From Mesostigma viride (taxonomy: Eukaryota; Streptophyta; Mesostigmatophyceae; Mesostigmatales; Mesostigmataceae), in assembly GCA_009746045.1 (NCBI GenBank), contig RPFO01000466.1, positions 52,501 to 90,000 on the forward strand: a stretch of DNA of 37,500 nucleotides. Direction: 5' to 3'. This document shows, one piece after another, positions 21,090 through 29,736 of the stretch; the first letter of the stretch is position 1; each line of letters begins with the position of its first letter. The notes beneath the pieces were generated by a model. That model did no database searches, was not told where the DNA came from, and worked only from the letters and a program-made list of their open reading frames with translations. A program made the position numbers and the translations under genes.

Positions 21090-22009
21090 CAAATGGGATT
21101 AATTAATTAATTAATTAGACTCGTGCTCCTGTTGGGGAGTCACGGAGCATTAACCCCGATGGATGCATGGATGGGTGGGTGCAAAGTGCAAACAGTCCTA
21201 CCGGTCTAAGCTATCTACATCAGCTACCGGCCTACGACATCTATCTAACAGCATTACTAACTACAACATCTATCTATACAGCATCACGCTGCCCTTACGT
21301 GGGAGCTGTCTGGCGTGCCTCCCACGGGTTTGCACACGCGGGCGCTTCCCCACAGGGGGGGGCTCGTTGTCCTCTATGACCTGGGCCCACTTGGCCTTGT
21401 CCATCATCTTCTTCCAAATCACGGAGAGGCCTAGGCCCCCCATGTCCTCTACTAGCTGTTCTTTGAAGCTGGCCTTGCGGCGCGTCTAACATCACTGGGC
21501 CCGGCCCACGTCAGGAGGTGCCGGCCAGGCTGAGCTGGTGTCAGGCCTGCGGGGGGGGCACGTACGTGAGGTGTCTACTTGGTTGGTACGTGCGAGCTAG
21601 GTGCCCTACTAGCTGCAGGCGCCGCTGCTTGATGGTGCTAGTGATATATGGCATGCCAAGGTACAGGTCCTCATTGCGGACATGCATGAGCAGCATACCC
21701 TACTCTGAAAATGGAACGCGGCATGTTGGTGACCGCGCTGTCCAGCTTGCGGGCCAGGTCGGCGGTGAGGGTCCACGTCGATCTCGGCCCCATACGTGAG
21801 AACAGGAAGGACGAGGACCTTGAACAGGTCCTGTTTCTCGATCTTGCCCAGGGGCTTTCGCCACAGGGCCCGGTACTGGCGTAAAGCGTGCCAGGCGAGG
21901 GAGATGCGATGGTCCACATCAACCTCGCAGCTGGGGAGCAGGCTGCCCAGCAGCTTGACGCGATCCCGGTACAGGACTCGAGAGCCGCTTGGGATGTCCC
22001 AAATGGGAT
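21090..22009 (-). mobile_element. 5'-truncated LINE-A inserted into ORF1 copy 3
   Basis: CAAATGGGAT at 21090-21099 and 22000-22009 is a perfect 10-bp TSD around a 900-bp insert. On the minus strand: RT C-half and tail domain, GATAGATG-rich 3' UTR, CCATCCATGCATCC, the stem-loop with GCTCCGTGACTCCCCAACAG, and a TTAATTAATTAA tail. Confidence 0.85.
21350..21985 (-). pseudogene. Non-LTR reverse transcriptase relic (LINE-A ORF2 C-half)
   Basis: The minus strand reads VLYRDRVKLLGSLLPS, DHRISLAWHALRQYRALW, LFKVLVLPVLTYGAE, then after a frameshift TLTADLARKLDSAVTNM, then IKQRRLQLVGHLARTYQ, and after further breaks QLVEDMGGLGLSVIWKKMMD and KWAQVIEDNEPPPVGKR. It is the same family order as LINE-B, but clearly a different lineage. 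The YADD box lies beyond the 5' truncation point. Confidence 0.75.
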
Positions 22010-23656
22010 GTCCGCCGCTTCGGCGCCGGTCAGCGGGATTTTTGCATCTTGGAGATCTTTACACTCACGAAGGAACAATGTGACGATGTTATCAAGTTCC
22101 TGGCCCGCCATGACGAACTTTTCCTGCCTACCCCTGGCGACAAGGTCACCAAGCCCGACTGGGAATGGCTGCTTCAAGAACCGGAGGCGTACTTGAAGGC
22201 ACTAGTCATCATGTGCAGCTACCTACGCTGCGACGCCCAGGACATCACCCAGATTGGCTACGCTGGCCTCAGGAGCCTCCTGCATGAGCGCAGACGGGCA
22301 GCCACAGCAGCTGCACCATCCCCGCAGAGCGGCACCTCCCCCAGCACGGACTCCATCCGAGCTGCAGTGGCCGGCGGAGCAGCTGGTGCCGATGGCTGAG
22401 CAGCTCGCCGCCCTGAACGCGCCTGACGGCCCACTCAACACTCTCTCGGCCAAGGTCAACAACATTGAAGCCAGAGTCGCACATATTAAGCTCCAGCCTC
22501 AGTTTACTGCTACGCAAGAGCACATTGCCACCAAAGTTTCCGAGGCCACAGCCACTGTGACCACGTCCCGCCTTAACGAGGTGGAAGGCCGAGTCGGCCA
22601 AGGCACCGTGAAACTTGAGGCAGTTGCTACCAAGGTAGACGCCCTAGCAACGCAGGTCCCCGAGATCGCCGAGCGAATGGCCACCATCGCCACCCAACTT
22701 GCTGGTAGGGCTAGCGATGACCCCTCGACTCGCGCCTCCTGGGCGGACCTGCTCAAGAGCCAGGCATCCTCTACCACGACCGCCATCACCACCAATGAAG
22801 CTCCAGGAGCGCGCTGGAAGACACGCGCCGCGAGACCGCTGACCGCGACCGTCGCCGATGCCGGGTCATCCTCAGGCGCTTCGACATGCCGCCGGAGGAG
22901 ACCCCAGACTCTCTTCTGGACGGCGAGCTGAAGAAACAGCTCTTGGCGTGCATGGAGCTGCCAGGTGCGGCACTGCAGGGCGCCTACCGCCTGCCCCATC
23001 AGTCCGCCACGGGCCAAGGCTGGGCCCCCTCCAGTGGTCCTCACCTTCAGCGACATCACAGCCCGAGTTCGGTTCCTCTCTCGCGGCAAGAAGCTGGTGG
23101 CCGGACACCTCCTGGTCGCTTGACGACGACCTGACGCCAGCCCAGCAGCAGCAACGCCGCGATCAGTGACCCGACTAGTACATCTGCCACAAGACCAACC
23201 CCGAGAAGCCCCAAGTGTACTGGCGGGGCGGGGACCTTTATGTGAACAAGATAGCTTAGGCATCCAGCACTTGAAACGATATTCAGTAGCGCACTGCGTT
23301 ATAGTACCTTCAAGCTCCGGCACCGGCTTGTGGTCATCCGCTTGCGCCTTAATTAGCCGACGTCTTGAGCCCACCTCCGTCACATTTGTAGCATAAGCTA
23401 TGCGTCAGCCTACCTATGGTATTGCACTGGTTGTATTGCACCCACAGTGTTGCGCCCCGGCATGATGCACCATGCCGTGCCGGACGGAGACGGAGCCGGC
23501 CGGAGCGCTCTGTAGTGGCCTGCCCACTTGCGGCAGTGAGAGAAGCTAGGGCGCCCTCCCTCCTCGCTGTGTATATAGGGTTGAAGGTTCCTTTACTCTG
23601 TATTGGCACCCACGTGACGCAGTCACGTGTTACTTAATTAATTAACTGTTTGGGGT

Positions 23657-24240
23657 GCCACACTGCCACCTCCCCGGCGTGAAAGACTGAGTACCGGGTG
23701 ACAGATTTTGGGTACCGTCCCGAACCCTGTTTTTCCACGAATGCTGTTCACGTGACTGTGAGCACGTTAGCGTGGGAAAATCCTGAATTTTATTTGTCGT
23801 ATCCGTCTTAAATCCTGCAGTTAAAACTGACACATGCCGTCGTGCGTATCCGATACAGCATGTCAGCAAAACCGCGGGAGGGAAGCAAGGAGGACGGCTC
23901 CATGACGTAGCACTCGACGGCGCTGGCATTGGGTCGAAACTGGAATGCCATCAGATTCATTACGGTATCAATACTTCTAACGGAAGCGTATTCAGTTCAG
24001 TTGAGTTTTTTCCCACCGAGGAAGCGCATTACTACTCTGGCATAAAGATTCTTGCGAGGTCCTGATTGGCGTTATGAAAACTTTGCTACCATTGCTGCGA
24101 CTTATACACAAAGTTAACATAAAATTAACATTAAAAATGTTGCACAAATGATGCTGTTGTTGTTTTTGATTCCCACGCCGCACGTGGACACTGGACAGTG
24201 GACAGCAGATGGACACAAATGGACTTAGAGTAATGTTAAA
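23657..24240. other. Spacer, nothing recognised
   Basis: About 580 bases of mixed composition between the ORF1-only element and the inverted-repeat arm. No coding or repeat signal beyond short words such as TGGACACTGGACAGTGGACAG near 24185. Confidence 0.4.
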
Positions 24241-26097
24241 CATCAGATTCTGATTTCATCAGACGATGACAAAGGCTGGCATGACAAAGGCTGGCATGAC
24301 AAAGGCTGGGCGCGGCGCTCGGGCGTAACAGCGTTAAGGCAGGCCAGGCGCAGGCACGTAAAAACACGGGCGACGGGCCATGGGCCACGGGCCACGCGTC
24401 GGCCGTCGGCCCAGCCATTCCTGCATTGTAGGAACGTTGCCGGGCACAAAATTCAAATTCTGGTGCGGCATGGCCGCGGCAGCTACCTGGCCCGGGCTGG
24501 CCGACGTTGGCATGGACGACTGTCAAGAAAGAGTTCATCTCGCTTGGGTAAGCTGCGGTTGTTTCGTCTGGGCGCTCTTCCCATTTTATTGCTAACGGAT
24601 CGATTTGCTTACCCAACGTTTTCCATCCAGGGCAGAAATGCCAGCGACTTTTCAGTCGGCCACTTCCATTTACCCACTTCGAGTCGTAACGTCATCAACG
24701 TTACCCTCTGTATTCCGGCCTGTCTCCTTCTATTTCGCAGGAACCCTTCGCTTCTGGTTGGCGTTCCTGCACTGCAGGCAGGCTGCAGTCTCTACCGCTG
24801 CATTTTTTTGTAAGTACTTCGGTTGGGAAGTTCGTCTAGCGTTTTTCCATCGACTGTCCTGCTTCCAAGCCAGGCCGCGTCTCTACCTGTGTTTCCGTCA
24901 GCAACGGGATGGAGGTCCGTTTTTTCATGATCGGCAACCGTTTTGGTCGCGTCATTTTCAGCAACACGCAACTGCCTCTGCCTTACACGCTGCGCTTTGT
25001 CGTCCTTCCGTCGGTTCGGGAAAGCTTCTTACGTCTTTCAATTACATCATTACCGTCCAGGTAGTTTCTTACCATTTGCTTTCCGTCGGCAACGGGTCGG
25101 GAGCATATACAGTGGGTCATTACCCGCAATGCAGCTTCCCCCCTGTTTTCCCCACAGGCTCTCCCTGTATTTCCTTGGGGAACATCTTTGGATTAGCTCC
25201 CGTGCATCAAACGTGCATCAAGAACACATTTTTAAGGGAGACTTTGGCTGTTCGTGGGATGGGAAGCCCTACTGTGCCCATGTTTTCCACTGTTTGATCT
25301 TGGCTGCATACCCCTGGCACCTGTCACCCACCTGACTTTTGCTAGTAGTTGCTGGATTTTTTCTTCTAGCAGGTGCTGCGTGCTGGTGATTGTCATTACG
25401 GTCGCCATTGCTTGCCAGTAATTGATAGTTGCTTGATATGGTCAGCATCACGGCCAAGTCTACGCTCAGATCCTGCTTGGAATTTGTGGCGGGCGTTTTC
25501 TGTATTGGATGAACGCCAGTTTCTGTTACGGTGTGATTGTGTATAGGAACAAGCTTGAAGCAACAGCACACGATGCATATTCATACTCATATACATGCGC
25601 TTAATGTGAACGGTGTAGCCTAGGGCGAAGGGCGTTGGTTTACACGACGACGTATTCAAAGTATAACTTCTGTAAACAAGTATCCATCTGCGTGTGTTAA
25701 TTCATTTTGGCAGCCATGCATGTGCACAAGAGTACCAATTAATTATTCCTACACTAGGGGTCGATGTATTTAGCATTCACTTTGGCATTTACTGCGGCAA
25801 TGCCATTACTCCGTGGCTCCCCAATGGGACATGTTCTGTGTCTTGTTGTGTTGACAGCGTGTAATAAGTGTTGCAACGTACTAGGCAAGGGTTTAGGGTC
25901 CAAACTGTGAGGGGCAGCACATTGAAACCAAGAATCATTTAGCACTCGCAGTTAGGTGTCGCCATGATTCAGAGAACTTGTTGTGGCCTGACCACTTGAG
26001 GCAGTGAGACAAGGTTGGATGCCCTCCCAATCAGTTTCTAGGGGTTGAAGGTTGTTTTATTGCCACCCATGTGACGCAATATACGTGCGCTTGATGA
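24241..26097 (+). repeat. Left arm of 7.36-kb inverted repeat
   Basis: It matches the complement of 29740-31601 at about 99%. I saw about nine differences, including 1-3 base indels. It starts CATCAGATTCTGATTTCATC, followed by three direct copies of ATGACAAAGGCTGGC, a G/C-rich block, a pyrimidine-rich block with repeated TTTCCGTC words, and a 3' end (25981-26097) similar to the end of ORF1-only copy 3 (23514-23630). The 230-codon open frame at 24605-25297 has a same-length partner in the other arm, but small indels swap frames within it, so I do not call it a gene. Confidence 0.9.
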
Positions 26098-26101
26098 GTG
26101 A

Positions 26102-26680
26102 ATGGATGGATGGATGGATGGATGGATGGATGGATGGATGGATGGATGGATGGATGGATGGATGGATGGATGGATGGATGGATGGATGGATGGATGGATG
26201 GATGGATGGATGGATGGATGGATGGATGGATGGATGGATGGATGGATGGATGGATGGATGGATGGATGGATGGATGGATGGATGGATGGATGGATGGATG
26301 GATGGATGGATGGATGGATGGATGGATGGATGGATGGATGGATGGATGGATGGATGGATGGATGGATGGATGGATGGATGGATGGATGGATGGATGGATG
26401 GATGGATGGATGGATGGATGGATGGATGGATGGATGGATGGATGGATGGATGGATGGATGGATGGATGGATGGATGGATGGATGGATGGATGGATGGATG
26501 GATGGATGCATGGATGGATGGATGGATGGATGGATGGATGGATGGATGGATGGATGGATGGATGGATGGATGGATGGATGGATGGATGGATGGATGGATG
26601 GATGGATGGATGGATGGATGGATGGATGGATGGATGGATGGATGGATGGATGGATGGATGGATGGATGGATGGATGGATG
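26102..26680 (+). repeat. (ATGG)n tetranucleotide array
   Basis: About 145 uninterrupted copies apart from one ATGC substitution near 26508. It follows the retroelement-like 3' end GCGCTTGATGAGTGA directly, so it looks like an expanded 3' tail. Stop-free in all frames (MDGW / IHPS); no protein. Confidence 0.97.
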
Positions 26681-27240
26681 CATGGATGCATGGATGCATG
26701 GATGCATGGATGCATGGATGCATGGATGCATGGATGCATGGATGCATGGATGCATGGATGCATGGATGCATGGATGCATGGATGCATGGATGCATGGATG
26801 CATGGATGCATGGATGCATGGATGCATGGATGCATGGATGCATGGATGCATGGATGCATGGATGCATGGATGCATGGATGCATGGATGCATGGATGCATG
26901 GATGCATGGATGCATGGATGCATGGATGCATGGATGCATGGATGCATGGATGCATGGATGCATGGATGCATGGATGCATGGATGCATGGATGCATGGATG
27001 CATGGATGCATGGATGCATGGATGCATGGATGCATGGATGCATGGATGCATGGATGCATGGATGCATGGATGCATGGATGCATGGATGCATGGATGCATG
27101 GATGCATGGATGCATGGATGCATGGATGCATGGATGCATGGATGCATGGATGCATGGATGCATGGATGCATGGATGCATGGATGCATGGATGCATGGATG
27201 CATGGATGCATGGATGCATGGATGCATGGATGCATGGATG
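26681..27240 (+). repeat. (ATGCATGG)n octanucleotide array
   Basis: About 70 near-perfect copies of an 8-bp unit made of ATGG plus ATGC, directly following the (ATGG)n array. Each unit contains the palindrome ATGCAT. There is no counterpart in the right arm. Confidence 0.97.
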
Positions 27241-27585
27241 GATGATTGGCTAACAAAGTAATTGCTTGCGTGTCGTGCGCATGGGCATGTTAGTCCTCCC
27301 GATTTCTGGCCTGCGCTGGTTGTCTCCTTGATGTTAGTCCTCCTTGCCTCCCTATGAAACTAAGGGTTGAGAAAGCAGGCTTGGGCTCAGCGGCTACCAT
27401 ATTGTAGTGGCATGCACACACGGGCTGTTGGGAGCCACGGGGAAGAGAATATGAGAAATCGGGTTAGCCAGCGCTTCGATTGCCAATTTGTAGCCATCCA
27501 CTAAGCTGCCGTTTAGAATGGTAGGTACTTTTACACACTTTATACAGACGTCCACTTAAGCTTAATTTGGACTCATTGAGCTCTG
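27241..27585. other. Spacer inside inverted repeat
   Basis: No recognisable feature. GTTAGTCCTCC occurs twice (about 27289 and 27333). TGATTGGC at 27242-27249 also occurs at about 24062-24069, a possible 8-bp TSD of a longer left copy. Confidence 0.35.
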
Positions 27586-27895
27586 AGACATCATGGTGGT
27601 GCCGGTGCCATTGGTGCACCTAGAGCAGGTGTAGTTTACACCCTACCCTTGCAGGAAGTAGCCCAGAATGTATGAAAGGCCATATCAAGGAGACAACCAT
27701 ATGCCCCTTCTCAGGCTACGAGCCACATGTACTCCCAATGTAGTCGTGTTCCTACTTAATTACTTAATTAATTAATGCCCCTTGTCAGGGATATGTGCTA
27801 CATGTGCTCCCAATGGAGATGTGTTCTAATTTAATTTAATCCCTGAGAAGGGGCATATGGTTTTTAATACATTCTAGGCGACAACCTGCAGGAAG
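27586..27895. mobile_element. LINE-B-type 3'-end fragments, two plus and one minus
   Basis: 27590-27775 (+) has CTTGCAGGAAGTAGCCCAGA as in the complement of copy 1, CCCCTTCTCAGG, a weak stem-loop and a TTAATTAATT tail. 27776-27840 (+) is a second end with CTCCCAATGGAG at 27807-27818 and an AATTTAATTT tail. 27841-27895 (-) is a third, CCCTGAGAAGGGGCATATGG. Confidence 0.6.
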
Positions 27896-28395
27896 ATTGT
27901 CAAGGCTACACGCCCGACCCTGTGGGCAAGCCACCTCCCCCCAAGAGGAGGAGGCGTTTTGATGAGTAGTGTGGTTAGGATTTTTTCTAGACTAGATAGA
28001 TTAGTCTTAGATTAGTTCGTTGTGATGAGTAGCGTAGATAAGGGTTTTCTAGACTAGATATAGCTTAGAGTTAGGTTAGCTCGATTACGCGGCTTCCTCC
28101 ACTCCACCCATCCAACCTGGAATATTAAAATTAAATTATAACATGCCTCCGTATGTTGGGAGATCATGTAGCACATATTCCTTGATGGATGGTGGAGTGG
28201 GAAGTGCCGCGTAATCTAACTAACCTAACTCTAGTCTATCTAGTCTAGAAAAATCCTAAATACCCTACTTATCAAAACGCCTCCTCTTGGGGGGAGGTGG
28301 CTTGCCCACAGGGTCGGGCGTGTGAGCCTTGACAATCTTCTGCCACCGCGTCTTGTTCTGCATGGCAGTCCAAAAAAGGGAGAGAGTGGACCTCG
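27896..28395. mobile_element. Two LINE-B C-terminus/3'-UTR copies, tail to tail
   Basis: 27896-28125 (+) encodes KIVKATRPTLWASHLPPRGG then the 3' UTR with TCTAGACTAGAT words. 28126-28395 (-) is the same sequence in reverse with the stem-loop at 28147-28162 (three-base insertion in the loop side). Both match 16060-16340. Together they form an imperfect inverted repeat of about 230-260 bp per side. Confidence 0.7.
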
Positions 28396-28450
28396 AATAT
28401 GTGCTGCATGATCTCCCAACGGAGGCATGTTATAATTTAATTTAATTTGT
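28396..28450 (+). mobile_element. LINE-B 3' terminus fragment
   Basis: Only the last about 55 bases: ATATGTGCTGCATGATCTCC, the stem-loop CTCCCAACGGAG at 28413-28424, and an AATTTAATTTAATTT tail. Confidence 0.6.
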
Positions 28451-28685
28451 TTTTGTGTACACTAAAATCTGTGGCCAACTCAATTTGATCAATGCAAGCT
28501 ATGGTGAGTAAATTTAATGAAGTAATTAATTATGGCCAGTGCCTTTATCGGCAAGTCAATTTGTAATTGGATCATTTAAATGCAGTTTCGGTGAGAAGAC
28601 GCAAAAAGGGTGGCATCAACCGTGGGTGCATGAAAACCAGTGTGCAAAGAATAAGAGCACAACATTATGACTGATTACATCCCCC
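28451..28685. other. A/T-rich spacer, nothing recognised
   Basis: No open frame or repeat that I can support. Confidence 0.3.
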
Positions 28686-28800
28686 CACCTGCAAGTGGTA
28701 GCTAAGGATGTGTTAGAGCCCATATGCCCTCTCAAGGCTATGTGTTACTTAAGCTCCCAACGGAGATATGTTGTTAATTAATTGATTAATAAATTCAGAC
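28686..28800 (+). mobile_element. LINE 3'-end fragment
   Basis: Has CATATGCCCTCTCAAGGCTA, the stem-loop CTCCCAACGGAG at 28754-28765, and the tail TTAATTAATTGATTAATAAA. Confidence 0.55.
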
Positions 28801-29520
28801 TTATGGCAGATGGTAAATGATTAATCATTGTTTGGACACATGCTCACGTGACACAATTGGGTGTAAATTCATGATTCAATTATTTAATGCTCCCATAAAT
28901 ACATACATTAATTAATTAATGAATAGACATAAATCCATTAACCATTGCATGAAAAAGTCTTCTTGTAACCTATACAAACCTACACTAGATGCATTGCCGG
29001 CCTCGACAACCTGGAGGCATGGCAAGTCGATATGGAATGAATGGAAGGGAGATCTCGCACAACAAGGAACAAAACTTGAGTAGTCTATGCAAACCAACAT
29101 AACCAGTCAATAAAACTACCATTTACTGCACCAACATTGGTTTGCCCAAACAGGCATCTGCCTCTTGCCACACATGTAACCCCACCGGCCAAAGACATGT
29201 CTGACTGCCAGATCCTTGCCCACCCCCCGCCCACAACATCAACTGTCTTACTAGGTGATCTCAACAAATGTCATCAAGCAAAAAAAAAAAAAAAGGTGTT
29301 CACCATGGCGTGAGTGTCGCCAAATGGAGGATCATGGCAGGTGTTTCTTGAATCCATAATGGCCAAATCATAACATAAGTGAGGTGTCACACAATATTGA
29401 TATTACATCCAACAAAAAATGACAGAATGAGAAAAGCTAGAAATGATCGTGATCAGTGGTTGTCGCTAGCGATCAACTATGTGAACGTGTTCTGGGAGGA
29501 GTATGTTGCAGTCGTAAAGT
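28801..29520. other. A/T-rich spacer inside inverted repeat
   Basis: Contains TTAATTAATTAATGAAT at 28907-28924 and a 15-16 base A run at 29280-29295. Short open frames here show no known motif. Confidence 0.35.
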
Positions 29521-29736
29521 CCATCCATCCATCCATCCATCCATCCATCCATCCATCCATCCATCCATCCATCCATCCATCCATCCATCCATCCATCCAT
29601 CCATCCATCCATCCATCCATCCATCCATCCATCCATCCATCCATCCATCCATCCATCCATCCATCCATCCATCCATCCATCCATCCATCCATCCATCCAT
29701 CCATCCATCCATCCATCCATCCATCCATCCATCCAT
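29521..29736 (-). repeat. (CCAT)n array, inner end of right arm
   Basis: About 54 copies of the complement of ATGG, much shorter than the left array. It faces the left array across 2.3 kb. Confidence 0.97.

Larger units (their letters stand above)
20878..23258 (+). pseudogene. L1-type ORF1 protein, copy 3, split by LINE-A
   Basis: The ATG at 20878 (MPPKRSLDKQIQLSS) is the likely start. Reading needs at least two frameshifts before 21089. The frame at 21058 (FDPKKTRTSHNKW) continues directly after the LINE-A insertion (DVRRFGAGQRDFCILEIFTL from about 22005). Then come a WEWLLQEPEAYLKALVIMCS helical block, a long coiled coil (about 22390-22720: LNTLSAKVNNIEARV, TKVDALATQVPEIAERM), CRVILRRFDMPPEETPDSLL, VVLTFSDITARVRFLSRGKK, SLDDDLTPAQQQQRRDQ and YWRGGDLYVN. 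Without the insertion it is about 490 codons, a normal L1-ORF1p layout with an extra N-domain. Confidence 0.7.
20675..23656 (+). mobile_element. ORF1-only LINE-derived element, copy 3 (near full length)
   Basis: GTTTGGGGT at 20675-20683 and 23648-23656 is a candidate 9-bp TSD. From left: a 195-base leader with CCACGAG repeats and a perfect 12-bp hairpin, ORF1 (20878-23258, interrupted by a LINE-A insertion), a 3' UTR of about 375 bases ending CCCACGTGACGCAGTCACGT, and a TTAATTAATTAA tail at 23634-23645. No RT on the same strand. The 3' end resembles that of the inverted-repeat arms (25981-26097). Confidence 0.65.

Noticed and set aside
16058-23258. Twin-primed (5'-inverted) LINEs or a head-to-head ORF1/RT element
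   Set aside because: The plus-strand ORF1 pieces have their own 3' UTR, stem-loop, tail and direct repeats, and the second RT piece has its own 10-bp TSD inside ORF1.
24605-25297. 230-codon gene in each arm
   Set aside because: Same length in both arms, but indels move the middle part between frames; no domain or codon signal.
26052-27261. MDGW / HPSI repeat proteins of nearly 400 residues
   Set aside because: Produced by tetra- and octanucleotide arrays in all six frames.
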